Positions 39,225 through 48,985 of a DNA stretch of 64,000 nucleotides are shown one piece after another. This stretch comes from Dryocola clanedunensis subsp. sulfonylureivorans (GTDB lineage: Bacteria; Pseudomonadota; Gammaproteobacteria; Enterobacterales; Enterobacteriaceae): the NCBI RefSeq assembly GCF_016756775.1, contig NZ_JAERMU010000001.1, positions 62,001 to 126,000 on the forward strand, in the 5' to 3' direction. A program made the position numbers and the translations under genes. The notes below the pieces were generated by a model that saw nothing but the letters and a program-made list of their open reading frames with translations, did no database searches and had not been told where the DNA came from. Within the stretch, counting starts at the first letter, position 1; every line of letters begins with the position of its first letter.

Positions 39225-39250
39225 ATGGCGGCTGACACGGAGCTCAGACG

Positions 39251-40930
39251 TTATTGTTGATCGGCCTTAGCTGCTTCGTCACGTAGTTCTCGTCGTAAAA
39301 TTTTACCAACGTTAGATTTTGGCAGTTCATCGCGGAATTCCACCAGTTTCGGCACTTTATATGCCGTCAGATGACGGCGGCAGAAGGTGGTCAGCGCTTC
39401 CTCGCTCAGGGACGGGTCTTTTTTCACCACGAAGATCTTCACGGTTTCCCCTCCGGCCCCGCCCGGTACGCCAACTGCAGCCACTTCCAGCACGCCGGGA
39501 TGCTCCATCACGACGTCTTCGATTTCGTTCGGATAAACGTTAAAGCCGGAGACCAGTATCATGTCTTTTTTACGGTCGACGATGCGCATGAAGCCCTCTT
39601 CGTCCATCGTGGCGATATCCCCCGTGCGCAGCCAGCCGTCGTGCATAATTTCATCGGTGGCGTCCGGGCGCTGCCAGTAACCCAACATCACCTGCGGCCC
39701 TTTGACGCACAGCTCACCAGGCTCGCCCGGCGGCACTTCGTCACCGTCATCGTTAATGAGTTTCACGTCCGTAGACGGTACGGGCAGTCCAATGCTGCCG
39801 GTGTGACGGTCGATATCGTGCGGGTTCGCACTGACCAGTGGTGCGCACTCCGTCAGGCCGTAGCCCTCCAGCAGATAGCGGCCTGTCAGTTTCACCCAGC
39901 GTTCCGCCACGGCGTGCTGTACCGGCATCCCGCCACCGGCCGAAAGATGCAGGCTGGAGAAGTCGAGCTGCTGGAACTCTTTATTATTAAGCAGGGCATT
40001 GAACAGCGTGTTGACGCCGGTCATCGCCGTAAACGGGTATTTCGCCAGCTCTTTGACCAGGCCTGGAATATCGCGCGGGTTGGTGATTAACAGGTTTTGA
40101 CCGCCCAGCTCGATAAACAGCAGGCAGTTCATGGTTAACGCAAAGATGTGATAGAGCGGCAGCGCCGTGACCACCAGTTCTTTACGTTCAAACAGCAGCG
40201 GGCTATATGCCGCCCTCACCTGTTCGAGGTTAGCAAGCATGTTGCGATGGGTAAGCATCGCGCCTTTCGCCACCCCCGTTGTCCCGCCGGTATATTGCAG
40301 GAAGGCCAGATCCGTTGAGATGACTTCAGGTTTGACGTACTGCATCCGGTAGCCGTTGTGCAACGCGCTACGGAAGGAGATCGCATCCGGCAGGTGATAT
40401 TTCGGCACCAGGCGTTTGATGTATTTGACGACAAAGTTAACCACCGTGCCTTTCGCGGCCGAAAGCTGGTCACCCATGCGGGTAAGAATAACGTGCTTCA
40501 CCTGGGTCTTATCGACTACTTTCTCCAGGGTATGGGCAAAGTTTGAAACGATGATAATCGCGCTCGCGCCGCTGTCGTTAAGCTGATGTTCCAGCTCGCG
40601 CGGGGTATAAAGCGGGTTCACGTTTACCACCACCATGCCCGCACGCAAAATACCAAACAAGGCTATCGGGTATTGCAGCAGGTTGGGCATCATCAGCGCC
40701 ACGCGGTCGCCCTTTTGTAGCCCAAGCCCCTCCTGCAGGTAAGCTGCGAAGGCACGGCTGCGTTCTTCGAGCTTGCGGAAGGTCATGACCTCGCCCATGT
40801 TCACAAACGCAGGCTGATCGGCGTAGCGCGCCGTGGCCTGTTCAAACATATCAACCAGGGATTGATAACGATCGGGATTAATCTCGGCCGCAACGTCGGC
40901 CGGGTAGCGGTTAAGCCAAACCTTCTTCAA
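39251..40930 (-). CDS. fadD: Long-chain-fatty-acid--CoA ligase
   Basis: 559 residues, AMP-forming acyl-CoA synthetase that activates imported fatty acids at the inner membrane. The ATP motif is [14 protein letters not shown], with [13 protein letters not shown] and [21 protein letters not shown] further on. The start is TTG at 40930 ([12 protein letters not shown]), with AGAGGTG upstream; this matches the E. coli start, while an in-frame extension to 40996 does not. A FadR-type site lies about 75 bases upstream. Confidence 0.96.
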   Translation of the reverse strand: MKKVWLNRYPADVAAEINPDRYQSLVDMFEQATARYADQPAFVNMGEVMTFRKLEERSRAFAAYLQEGLGLQKGDRVALMMPNLLQYPIALFGILRAGMVVVNVNPLYTPRELEHQLNDSGASAIIIVSNFAHTLEKVVDKTQVKHVILTRMGDQLSAAKGTVVNFVVKYIKRLVPKYHLPDAISFRSALHNGYRMQYVKPEVISTDLAFLQYTGGTTGVAKGAMLTHRNMLANLEQVRAAYSPLLFERKELVVTALPLYHIFALTMNCLLFIELGGQNLLITNPRDIPGLVKELAKYPFTAMTGVNTLFNALLNNKEFQQLDFSSLHLSAGGGMPVQHAVAERWVKLTGRYLLEGYGLTECAPLVSANPHDIDRHTGSIGLPVPSTDVKLINDDGDEVPPGEPGELCVKGPQVMLGYWQRPDATDEIMHDGWLRTGDIATMDEEGFMRIVDRKKDMILVSGFNVYPNEIEDVVMEHPGVLEVAAVGVPGGAGGETVKIFVVKKDPSLSEEALTTFCRRHLTAYKVPKLVEFRDELPKSNVGKILRRELRDEAAKADQQ

Positions 40931-41002
40931 GGATTCACCTCTGAATGTATTATTTGTCGTCATCACAACCCCAATCAGGATACACGCTGTTAACATAATA
41001 TT

Positions 41003-41019
41003 AACTCAGCGTACCAGTT
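41003..41019. promoter_or_regulatory. Putative FadR operator upstream of fadD
   Basis: Leftward reading gives AACTGGTACGCTGAGTT, a 17-bp imperfect palindrome of the FadR type (AACTGGT...). It closely resembles the fadD operator of E. coli as I recall it. FadR is encoded at 29247-29966. Confidence 0.7.
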
Positions 41020-41087
41020 TAAGAATTAAGCTGATTTAAGGTTGCGAAGCGCATCACTCTTTTTTTTCATCCGTGCTGGATAAAAAC

Positions 41088-41110
41088 AAACAGCGGCAGA
41101 GCCGCTGTTT
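41088..41110. terminator. yeaY terminator
   Basis: 10-bp stem AAACAGCGGC / GCCGCTGTTT with an AGA loop, 24 bases beyond the yeaY stop. Leftward T-rich sequence follows (AAAAA on the plus strand). Confidence 0.8.
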
Positions 41111-41133
41111 ATAAATTACGGTAAAACAGTGAG

Positions 41134-41730
41134 TTACTCGGTTACGATGGTTTGTACCTGTGCGGGTCCTGGCGCATACCAACCTGCGCCACCCCACGCG
41201 CCATAGCGTCCGCGATACGGATAAGGCCCGCCCCAGAACCAGGGATCCATCGGCTGCGGCGGCATCACAATCTGCTGGGTGACATGCCAGCGCTTGTAAC
41301 CCGTTGCCTGCATGACCATAAATTTATACGGCGTCTCTCCGACTTTGCCCTCTATCGTTCCGGTGATGGGGCCAACAACGGTGACCAGCTGGCCACGGAA
41401 ATCGACCGGGTCGAGAAAGCCGTTAACGTCCGCATAAATTCTGCCTTTCGACGGCTCGCCAAGCTGAGGGCGTGCGCCTTCATCCAGGCTGACCGTGGCG
41501 ATTTCCAGACGAGTACGCCCTTCGCGATTATCAATATTAACCACTCGACCGCCAAAGCGGGCTTCCTGGCCAACATAGAGCTGCGGCGCATTCATTACCC
41601 GTACAAGATCCTGCTGAGGTGTGGGGCTGGTGCCCTTAATGGCATCCGGCACCGTCACACAGCCGCTTAACAGCAGCGTAGCGACAACGGCAAGCGCTCC
41701 ACCGTACTTCCTGACTTTATAACCGGCCAT
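41134..41730 (-). CDS. yeaY: Slp-family outer-membrane lipoprotein YeaY
   Basis: 198 residues. Lipobox LLLSGC (Cys24), then the Slp domain ([37 protein letters not shown]) and an aromatic Gly/Pro/Tyr tail ([20 protein letters not shown]). It sits between fadD and tsaB as in E. coli, where yeaY is reported to be in the sigma-E regulon. Function not defined; Slp proteins respond to starvation or acid. Confidence 0.92.
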   Translation of the reverse strand: MAGYKVRKYGGALAVVATLLLSGCVTVPDAIKGTSPTPQQDLVRVMNAPQLYVGQEARFGGRVVNIDNREGRTRLEIATVSLDEGARPQLGEPSKGRIYADVNGFLDPVDFRGQLVTVVGPITGTIEGKVGETPYKFMVMQATGYKRWHVTQQIVMPPQPMDPWFWGGPYPYRGRYGAWGGAGWYAPGPAQVQTIVTE

Positions 41731-41775
41731 ACCCCATCTCCTTAATCTACGTTACCCTGCTGGCAACGCGGTGTA

Positions 41776-42471
41776 TCACTCTTTTCCGGGAAGTTTCTTC
41801 CATGTCACTTCGTTTCGCAAATAGACAGGTTCGGCGTGCTCAACGGCAACCGTACGATCGGCTGTCAATGCCTGTATCGCCAGCGGCAGCATATCTTCAG
41901 CGGCAGGCAGCGAAGTCTTACCGTCGCGCACGACAACGTGACTGTTCAGGGCCATATCCGGCCAGGCCTGCCAGCCCGTACCGACTGTAGCCCACTCGCC
42001 GTCCAGCTGCTTCAACCGTTCGGCAACCGCTTCTGGTTTCAGCACGGCTTCGGTCTCTTCACCGTGCCAGACGCCCTGCTCGTCACGCTGGTATTCAGCC
42101 CAATAGACCTCACCCATGCGGGCGTCGATGGCGGCCAGCACCCGGGTTGCCCCCGTCTGACGCCAGGCGCCCTGGGCCATTGTTGCAAGGGTTGAAACGC
42201 CGATCATCGGCAGATCAGCGCCAAGCGCCAGACCCTGCGCAATACCAATACCAATTCGCACGCCGGTAAAACTGCCAGGCCCTCGTCCATAGGCCAGCGC
42301 GTTTAATTCAGACAAGGAAAGGCCGCTCTGGTTCAGGATGTCCCGCACCATGGGTAAAATACGTTGGGTATGCTCGCGTGGGCACAGCTCGAAATGGGCA
42401 CAGGAAGTGCCTTCATGGTACAGGGCAACCGAACAAGCTTCTGTTGCGGTATCGATGGCTAAAATTCGCAT
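41776..42471 (-). CDS. tsaB: tRNA threonylcarbamoyladenosine synthesis protein TsaB
   Basis: 231 residues, same length as E. coli TsaB (YeaZ). Actin-like ATPase fold ([35 protein letters not shown]). With TsaD and TsaE it transfers threonylcarbamoyl to A37 of ANN-reading tRNAs; the gene is essential in E. coli. It lies between yeaY and yoaA on the same strand. Confidence 0.96.
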   Translation of the reverse strand: MRILAIDTATEACSVALYHEGTSCAHFELCPREHTQRILPMVRDILNQSGLSLSELNALAYGRGPGSFTGVRIGIGIAQGLALGADLPMIGVSTLATMAQGAWRQTGATRVLAAIDARMGEVYWAEYQRDEQGVWHGEETEAVLKPEAVAERLKQLDGEWATVGTGWQAWPDMALNSHVVVRDGKTSLPAAEDMLPLAIQALTADRTVAVEHAEPVYLRNEVTWKKLPGKE

Positions 42472-42553
42472 GGACTGGCCAACCTCTGGCGAGAATCTAA
42501 GGGAATAAATAAGGTCAAAAATCGGCGCGCATCATACCATAGCCTGGCACAAA

Positions 42554-44464
42554 TTACCGCGCCGGTGGGGTATTAAGGAACTCGACTGCCCGATTTATAT
42601 CCCGCGTACGCGGCGTCGGCGGCAGGCTGTTCAGGAAGACGGCACCATAAGGACGCATCACCAGGCGGTTGTCACAGATGACCAGCACGCCCCGATCGTC
42701 AACATCGCGGATCAGGCGGCCCACGCCCTGCTTAAGGGTGATGACCGCGTCCGGGAGCTGCACGTCGTCGAAGGGTTCCCCGCCCCGCAGACGGCAGTCT
42801 TCCATTCGTGCTTTGAGCAGCGGATCGTCCGGTGAGGTAAACGGCAGTTTGTCGATGATGACCAGAGACAGCGCATCGCCGCGCACGTCCACCCCTTCCC
42901 AGAAGCTGCTGGTTGCCACCAGCAGCGCATTTCCGGCGCTGACAAACTGCTCAAGTAGCTGGCCTTTGCTGGTTTCACCCTGTAACAGCACCGGCAGGGT
43001 CATGTTTGCTCTGAACTGTTCGGCAAGCTCCCGCATCATGGCGTGGGAGGTGCAAAGCATAAAGCAGCGGCCATTATTGGCCTCGATGAGCGGCTGGAGC
43101 ATTTTTGCCAGATGGCGGGCCGCATGGGGCTGGTTCGGCGTCGGCAGGCCACGCGGCACGCAGAGCAGCGCCTGGGTGGCGTAGTCAAACGGGCTGGCCA
43201 GCAGCATCGTCTCGGCGTTATCAATGCCCAGGCGGTCGGTGAAGTGGCTAAGCTGATCGTTCACCGAAAGCGTCGCGGAGGTGAATATCCACGTGCCTTT
43301 TTTCTGGGCGATCACCTCTTTAAATTTATCCGCGACCGACAGCGGCGTGAGCGCCAGCGTGAAGTTACGCGAGTTGCATTCGTACCAGTAGCTGTAGCCG
43401 GGCTGATTGACGTCTTTCAGGCGCTTGATGCGGCCCCGGTAGATAACCGCCCGCTCAAACGCAGCGTCAAGCAACGCGGATCTGCCCAAAGACAGTTTGG
43501 CGACGTCGTAGCAAAGCTCCAGCGCATCGTCGAGCAGCAGCAGAGCACGCTGAATGGCGGGCTGGGCAAGCAGTTCGCGCAGGTTACCGCGGTAGCCCGG
43601 ATCGCCAAGCTGGAGGCGGAAGTCCTGAGTGCTTTGCGCCAGGCGATCGGCGCTTTTTTGCAGCTGCTGGGCATCGCGCACCTCGGTGCGGTAGGCGATG
43701 GAGATATCTTTGGCTAAATCGAGCAGCTGGCGGCTGGAGACGGACTGGCCGAAATACTGGCTGGCAATGTCGGGGATCTGATGGGCTTCATCGAAGATCA
43801 TCACTTCAGCCTCGGGGATCAGCTCCGCAAAGCCGCTCTCTTTGACCACCATGTCGGCCAGGAACAGGTGATGGTTAACGACCACCACGTCGGCATCCAT
43901 CGCTTTTTTACGTGCTTTGACGACAAAACAGTCTTTATACAGCGGGCAGTCCTGGCCCAGGCAGTTGTCGTTGGTGCTGGTGACCAGCGGCCAGACGGTG
44001 GAGTCTTCCGCGACGTCGGTGCAGGTGCTGATGTCGCCGTCAACGGCTTCGATGGCCCAGCCGCGCAGCTTGACGACCTCGCTCAGGGTTTGTACCGGCA
44101 GATCGCCTCCGGCCAGCGCCTGCTGTTCGAGGCGCTCAATACAGAGGTAGTTGGAACGCCCTTTCAGCAGCGCCAGACGCCCTTTAAATTCCAGCGCCTT
44201 CGCGACGGTTGGCAAATCTCGGGAGTAAAGCTGGTCCTGGAGCGCTTTCGACCCGGTGGAGATAATAACTTTTTTACCCGAACGCAGCGCGGGAGCAAGG
44301 TAGGCATAGGTTTTCCCCGTGCCGGTCCCTGCTTCAACCACCAGCTCACGCCCGTCTTCAATGGCCTTTGCGACGGCATGAGCCATCTCGCGCTGCGGTT
44401 CGCGTGGTTTAAAGCCTGGTATCGCTAAAGCGAGCTGACCGTCTGCTGCAAAATCGTCCGTCAC
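42554..44464 (-). CDS. yoaA: XPD/DinG-type ATP-dependent helicase YoaA
   Basis: 636 residues, as in E. coli. Superfamily 2 helicase: Walker A VEAGTGTGKTYAYLAP, DEAH box MIFDEAHQIPD, motif VI KQGVGRLIRDVDDRG. Cysteines in GDISTCTDV and NDNCLGQDCPLYKDCF fit the 4Fe-4S cluster of this family. In E. coli YoaA works with the Pol III chi subunit in tolerance to replication-blocking damage. Divergent from yoaB. Confidence 0.95.
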   Translation of the reverse strand: MTDDFAADGQLALAIPGFKPREPQREMAHAVAKAIEDGRELVVEAGTGTGKTYAYLAPALRSGKKVIISTGSKALQDQLYSRDLPTVAKALEFKGRLALLKGRSNYLCIERLEQQALAGGDLPVQTLSEVVKLRGWAIEAVDGDISTCTDVAEDSTVWPLVTSTNDNCLGQDCPLYKDCFVVKARKKAMDADVVVVNHHLFLADMVVKESGFAELIPEAEVMIFDEAHQIPDIASQYFGQSVSSRQLLDLAKDISIAYRTEVRDAQQLQKSADRLAQSTQDFRLQLGDPGYRGNLRELLAQPAIQRALLLLDDALELCYDVAKLSLGRSALLDAAFERAVIYRGRIKRLKDVNQPGYSYWYECNSRNFTLALTPLSVADKFKEVIAQKKGTWIFTSATLSVNDQLSHFTDRLGIDNAETMLLASPFDYATQALLCVPRGLPTPNQPHAARHLAKMLQPLIEANNGRCFMLCTSHAMMRELAEQFRANMTLPVLLQGETSKGQLLEQFVSAGNALLVATSSFWEGVDVRGDALSLVIIDKLPFTSPDDPLLKARMEDCRLRGGEPFDDVQLPDAVITLKQGVGRLIRDVDDRGVLVICDNRLVMRPYGAVFLNSLPPTPRTRDINRAVEFLNTPPAR

Positions 44465-44592
44465 ATTACCCCCTGGATATAAGCCCGCGATTATGTCAGC
44501 CCGAGCGCGGTTAATCCAGCAAGCAGGTAGCCGCGAGCGTGGGTTAATGGCAGACTGTTGGGCACTTTTAGAAAGCCGATAAGGAAAATGTC

Positions 44593-44937
44593 ATGAGTCT
44601 TGTGCGTATTAAACCAGAAGCGCGTATGTCCGATGCAATCATCCACAACCAGACCGTTTACTACACTGGCGTGCCAGAAAATCTGGATGCAGACGCTTAC
44701 GAGCAGACCGCCAATACGCTGGCGCAGATCGATGCCCTGCTGGCCGAGCTGGACAGCGATAAAACCCGCATTCTGGATGTGACCATCTTTTTGCCGGACA
44801 GCAATGACTTCGCGGCCATGAATAAAGCATGGGATGAGTGGGTTGTAGCGGGTCAGGCTCCGGTACGCTGCACCGTACAGGCCCAGCTAATGAACCCGCG
44901 CTATAAGATTGAAATTAAAATTATCGCGGCGGTTTAA
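44593..44937 (+). CDS. yoaB: RidA-family protein YoaB
   Basis: 114 residues, YjgF/YER057c/UK114 (Rid) family. Conserved residues include YYTGVPENLDADAYEQT and the Arg-containing VRCTVQAQLMNPRYKIEI. Rid proteins deaminate reactive enamine/imine intermediates; the arginine usual for that activity appears to be the one in PVRCTV. AAGGAAAATGTC precedes the ATG. In E. coli yoaC follows; here a REP cluster does. Confidence 0.93.
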   Translation: MSLVRIKPEARMSDAIIHNQTVYYTGVPENLDADAYEQTANTLAQIDALLAELDSDKTRILDVTIFLPDSNDFAAMNKAWDEWVVAGQAPVRCTVQAQLMNPRYKIEIKIIAAV

Positions 44938-44943
44938 TCTTTT

Positions 44944-45008
44944 CGTCGGATGACGCTTCGCTTTTCCGGGCTACGGTACGGTGGATAAGCGGCAGCGTCA
45001 TCCACCGC
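44944..45008. repeat. REP-type hairpins between yoaB and yoaH
   Basis: Contains GTCGGATGACGCTTCGC (44945-44961) and GGTGGATAAGCGGCAGCGTC...CACC (44981-45006), opposing REP cores that can pair with each other or internally. It lies between the convergent ends of yoaB and yoaH. Confidence 0.75.
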
Positions 45009-45025
45009 TAATCGAACGCCAGAAC

Positions 45026-45271
45026 TTAATCGTCTTCCTGGTCGCTGTCCGGGCCGTGCCCATAGTCAGTGTGCTCTTCCGGCGTCTGCTCTTCTTCATC
45101 TTCATCTTCGAAACGGGCAACCACCATTTCACCGGTATGCGTTGCACGGATCTCCGCCGCAACAACAGTAATGGCTTCACCGCTGCTCATGCCCTGCGCC
45201 ATCAGTTCCTGAATGCGCTCGACAGCTTTCTGCTGCTGCTCGTGAGAGAGTGCTGGTAAACCTGAAATCAT
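45026..45271 (-). CDS. yoaH: UPF0181 family protein YoaH, with acidic C-terminal extension
   Basis: 81 residues. The first ~58 match E. coli YoaH ([37 protein letters not shown]). The E. coli protein stops near there at 59 residues; here it continues for about 22 residues, highly acidic ([19 protein letters not shown], then EDD). Cytoplasmic, unknown function. GGAGTTTCCG lies before the ATG. Divergent from pabB. Confidence 0.92.
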   Translation of the reverse strand: MISGLPALSHEQQQKAVERIQELMAQGMSSGEAITVVAAEIRATHTGEMVVARFEDEDEEEQTPEEHTDYGHGPDSDQEDD

Positions 45272-45353
45272 CGGAAACTCCTGTTACATTGCTAACGTTA
45301 ATTATATTCACGCTGCACGACTTGCGCGGCAGCTTTCGTTTCAGGTTGTGGTA

Positions 45354-46715
45354 ATGACGTCAAAGACTCTCGCTATACATCCCCTTCCCTGGCAGCCAGA
45401 CGCTGTTCAACACTTTTTTTCCGCGCTGTCCCATGAGCCATGGGCCATGCTGCTGCATTCGGGGTTCGCCGACCATCCCCACAACCGTTTTGATATTCTC
45501 GTCGCCCGCCCCTGCGTCACCCTGGAAACCCGCGGCCTGCGCACGACACAAACGGTCGATGGCATCGCGGCTGAGCACGAAGGCGATCCGCTGACGTTAC
45601 TGCAACAGGCGCTGGATAGTTTTGGCATGAAGCCAGAGCCACAGGCGGATTTACCCTTTGTGGGGGGCGCGCTGGGGCTGTTTGGTTACGATCTGGGGCG
45701 ACATTTTGAAAAAATCCCGCGCCTGGCGCAAGCCTCTGTCCACACGCCGGACATGGCGGTGGGGATTTATGACTGGGCGTTAATTGCCGACCACCAGAAA
45801 AAGCAGCTTACCCTGCTGTGCTGGAACGATGTTGCCGCTCGTCTGGTCTGGCTGGAGTCACTTGTCGTGCCCGCCCGCGAGCCGTTCCGGCTGACCTCAG
45901 GCTGGCAATCCAACATGACGCGCGAGCAGTATGGACGTAAATTCCGGCAAATACAGGAATATCTTCTTAGCGGCGACTGTTACCAGGTCAATCTTGCGCA
46001 ACGTTTCAGCGCCTCTTATACGGGGGATGAGTGGCAGGCGTTCAGAAAACTCAACGCTGCCAACCGTGCTCCGTTCAGCGCCTTTATTCGTTTAGCTGAC
46101 AGCGCCATTCTTAGCCTCTCGCCGGAACGGTTTATTTTGCTGGAAGGAAAGGAGATTCAGACCAGGCCCATCAAGGGGACTTTACCGCGCATGGAGGATG
46201 CCGTTGAAGACGCGAAGCAGGCGGAAAAGCTGGCGAACTCTGCAAAAGATCGCGCAGAGAACCTGATGATCGTCGATCTGCTGCGCAATGATATTGGCCG
46301 TGTCGCCGTGCCGGGCAGCGTGCGCGTGCCCGAGCTGTTTGTGGTCGAACCTTTCCCGGCGGTGCACCATCTGGTCAGCACTATTACCGCTAAACTTCCT
46401 GATAGTTTACAGGCAACTGACCTGCTGCGAGCCAGTTTCCCCGGCGGTTCAATCACCGGCGCGCCCAAAGTACGGGCCATGGAAATTATTGAAGAGCTGG
46501 AGCCGGACCGTCGCAACGCGTGGTGCGGCAGCATCGGCTATATCAGCTTCTGCGGCAATATGGATACCAGTATTACCATCCGCACGCTCACCGCCGAGAA
46601 GGGCAAACTGTATTGCTCCGCGGGCGGGGGTGTCGTGGCGGACAGCACGGAAGCGGCCGAATATCAGGAAACTTTTGATAAAGTGAATCGTATCCTCCCC
46701 CAACTGGAGAACTGA
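45354..46715 (+). CDS. pabB: Aminodeoxychorismate synthase component I
   Basis: 453 residues, same as E. coli PabB. With PabA it converts chorismate and glutamine to 4-amino-4-deoxychorismate for folate. Chorismate-binding motifs: IQTRPIKGTLPRMED (active-site Lys in PIKGT), AENLMIVDLLRNDIGRV, FPGGSITGAPKVRAMEII and CSAGGGVVADS. The ATG at 45354 is preferred; a GTG at 45348 is possible. The stop lies 3 bases before nudL. Confidence 0.96.
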   Translation: MTSKTLAIHPLPWQPDAVQHFFSALSHEPWAMLLHSGFADHPHNRFDILVARPCVTLETRGLRTTQTVDGIAAEHEGDPLTLLQQALDSFGMKPEPQADLPFVGGALGLFGYDLGRHFEKIPRLAQASVHTPDMAVGIYDWALIADHQKKQLTLLCWNDVAARLVWLESLVVPAREPFRLTSGWQSNMTREQYGRKFRQIQEYLLSGDCYQVNLAQRFSASYTGDEWQAFRKLNAANRAPFSAFIRLADSAILSLSPERFILLEGKEIQTRPIKGTLPRMEDAVEDAKQAEKLANSAKDRAENLMIVDLLRNDIGRVAVPGSVRVPELFVVEPFPAVHHLVSTITAKLPDSLQATDLLRASFPGGSITGAPKVRAMEIIEELEPDRRNAWCGSIGYISFCGNMDTSITIRTLTAEKGKLYCSAGGGVVADSTEAAEYQETFDKVNRILPQLEN

Positions 46716-46718
46716 TGC

Positions 46719-47297
46719 ATGTCTGGCTCGACCCTGACGTTAAGTGACTTTTTATCCCGTTTTCAGATGCTGCAGCCGGCAACGAGAGATCCGAGCGGTA
46801 ACAAACGTCAGGCTGCGGTACTGGTGCCCATAGTGCGCCGCCCTCAGCCTGGCCTGCTGCTGACCCAGCGCTCTCCGCTGCTGCGCAAACATCCGGGCCA
46901 GGTCGCCTTTCCCGGTGGCGCGGTAGACAGCACGGATGCTTCGCTGATTGCCGCCGCGCTACGAGAAGCGCAGGAAGAGGTTGCCATCCCTCCCGAGTCG
47001 GTGGAAATTATCGGCACCCTGCCGCCGGTAGACAGCGTCACGGGTTTCCAGGTCACTCCCGTCGTTGGGGTCATTCCGCCAGATTTGCCCTACCGGGCAT
47101 GTGAAGCTGAAGTTGCTGCCGTTTTCGAGATGCCTCTGGTGGAGGCTTTACGCCTGGGTCGTTATCATCCGCTTGATATTCATCGCCGCGGCAATGCCCA
47201 TCGCGTATGGCTTTCGTGGTATCAGCACTATTTTGTCTGGGGAATGACGGCGGGCATCATCCGCGAGCTGGCTTTACAGATAGGTGTGGAAGCTTGA
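46719..47297 (+). CDS. nudL: Nudix hydrolase NudL (CoA pyrophosphatase-type)
   Basis: 192 residues. Nudix box [20 protein letters not shown]...AQEEVAIP (Gx5Ex7REUxEExGU type) and the UPF0035 signature before it ([20 protein letters not shown]). The family cleaves CoA and its derivatives to 4'-phosphopantetheine and 3',5'-ADP. It is 3 bases after pabB, so it is probably co-translated from the same mRNA. Confidence 0.94.
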   Translation: MSGSTLTLSDFLSRFQMLQPATRDPSGNKRQAAVLVPIVRRPQPGLLLTQRSPLLRKHPGQVAFPGGAVDSTDASLIAAALREAQEEVAIPPESVEIIGTLPPVDSVTGFQVTPVVGVIPPDLPYRACEAEVAAVFEMPLVEALRLGRYHPLDIHRRGNAHRVWLSWYQHYFVWGMTAGIIRELALQIGVEA

Positions 47298-47498
47298 TCA
47301 CCCTTTTTTTCTACCAGCTAGCCTATATTTAGCAGCGTGTCTTGCTGCATCAGGACTGATATTAGGCGTTTTATCGTTAATCATTAGTTTAATTCATGTG
47401 AATAGTTTACTACTGGTAGCAATAAATTTTTACACTAGCGTCCGGACGATTTGCAGCATCAAATTTCATGAAAACGGTGTTCTTTAAGGAGTTATCAA

Positions 47499-48863
47499 GT
47501 GATTAGCATATTCGACATGTTCAAAGTCGGCATTGGACCTTCCAGTTCCCATACCGTCGGGCCGATGAAGGCCGGCAAACTGTTTGTCGATGACCTGGTC
47601 GAAAAAGGCTTGCTTGAGAGCACCACGCGCATCGCCGTGGACGTTTACGGCTCGCTCTCCCTGACCGGTAAAGGACACCATACCGATATCGCCATTATCA
47701 TGGGCCTGGCGGGTAACCAGCCGGACAACGTGGACATCGACTCAATCCCAGGCTTCATTCGCGACGTTGAAACGCGGGAAAAGCTGTGGCTGGCGCAGGG
47801 TCGTCATGAAGTGGATTTCCCGAAAGCGGGCGGCATGAATTTCAGCAACGACAACCTGTCGCTGCACGAAAACGGCATGACCATCCATGCCTTTAACGGT
47901 GAGAAAGCGATCTATACCAAAACCTATTACTCCATCGGCGGCGGCTTTATCGTTGACGAAGAGAACTTTGGTAAAGAAGCGACCAACGAAATCGACGTTC
48001 CCTACGCTTTTAATTCCGCCCAGCAGATGCTTCAGCACTGTAAGGATACGGGCATGTCCCTGTCCGGCGTGATTATGCAAAACGAGCTGGCGCTGCACAG
48101 CCGCAAAGAGATTGAAGAGTACTTTGCCAACGTCTGGAGCACCATGCGCGCCTGCATCGATCGCGGAGTGAACACCGAGGGCGTGTTGCCTGGGCCACTG
48201 CGCGTGCCGCGCCGGGCTTCTGCTCTGCGCCGCATGCTGGTTTCCAGCGACAAGCTATCCAACGACCCGATGAACGTCGTGGACTGGGTGAACATGTTCG
48301 CGCTGGCAGTGAATGAAGAGAACGCCGCTGGCGGACGCGTGGTCACTGCGCCAACCAACGGTGCCTGCGGCATTGTTCCGGCAGTACTGGCCTACTACGA
48401 TCACTTTATCGAATCGGTAAGCCCTGATACCTATATCCGCTATTTCCTCGCCTCCGGTGCCATTGGCGCGCTCTACAAAATGAACGCTTCTATTTCCGGG
48501 GCTGAAGTGGGCTGCCAGGGCGAAGTGGGCGTGGCCTGCTCAATGGCGGCGGCAGGTCTGGCCGAAATTCTGGGTGCAAGCCCGGAGCAAGTCTGCGTGG
48601 CGGCGGAAATCGGCATGGAACACAACCTTGGCCTGACGTGCGATCCGGTTGCGGGCCAGGTACAGGTTCCTTGTATTGAACGTAACGCTATCGCCTCCGT
48701 TAAGGCAATCAACGCCACCCGCATGGCGATGCGCCGCACCAGCGAGCCGCGCGTCTCCCTCGATAAAGTTATCGAAACAATGTACGAAACGGGTAAAGAC
48801 ATGAACGCTAAATACCGCGAAACCTCCCGTGGGGGGCTGGCGATCAAAGTTCAGTGTGACTGA
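47499..48863 (+). CDS. sdaA: L-serine dehydratase SdaA
   Basis: 454 residues. Iron-sulfur-dependent deaminase turning L-serine into pyruvate and ammonia. Beta domain at the N-terminus (ISIFDMFKVGIGPSSSHTVG), alpha domain after (PTNGACGIVPAVLAYY, GCQGEVGVACSMAAAG, GLTCDPVAGQVQVPCIERNA) with the Cys that hold the 4Fe-4S cluster. AAGGAG lies 7 bases before the GTG at 47499, which is the start, as in E. coli. Confidence 0.97.
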   Translation: MISIFDMFKVGIGPSSSHTVGPMKAGKLFVDDLVEKGLLESTTRIAVDVYGSLSLTGKGHHTDIAIIMGLAGNQPDNVDIDSIPGFIRDVETREKLWLAQGRHEVDFPKAGGMNFSNDNLSLHENGMTIHAFNGEKAIYTKTYYSIGGGFIVDEENFGKEATNEIDVPYAFNSAQQMLQHCKDTGMSLSGVIMQNELALHSRKEIEEYFANVWSTMRACIDRGVNTEGVLPGPLRVPRRASALRRMLVSSDKLSNDPMNVVDWVNMFALAVNEENAAGGRVVTAPTNGACGIVPAVLAYYDHFIESVSPDTYIRYFLASGAIGALYKMNASISGAEVGCQGEVGVACSMAAAGLAEILGASPEQVCVAAEIGMEHNLGLTCDPVAGQVQVPCIERNAIASVKAINATRMAMRRTSEPRVSLDKVIETMYETGKDMNAKYRETSRGGLAIKVQCD

Positions 48864-48872
48864 TTTTTGCAG

Positions 48873-48953
48873 GGTGGATAAGCGACAGCCGCAATCCACC
48901 GCCTGTTTCAGCTAATCAATGTCGGAAGACGCTGCGCTTTTCCGACCTACAAG
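48873..48953. repeat. REP-type units after sdaA
   Basis: GGGTGGATAAGCGACAGC...GCAATCCACC at about 48873-48900 and GTCGGAAGACGCTGCGC...TTTTCCGAC at about 48923-48950. Both carry diverged REP cores. Confidence 0.65.
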
Positions 48954-48960
48954 ACAAGTT

Positions 48961-48985
48961 AAGCCCTTCCCCGGAAGGGCTTTTT
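48961..48985 (+). terminator. sdaA terminator
   Basis: 10-bp stem AAGCCCTTCC / GGAAGGGCTT followed by TTT. It reaches the stop codon of the convergent LysR gene. Confidence 0.88.
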
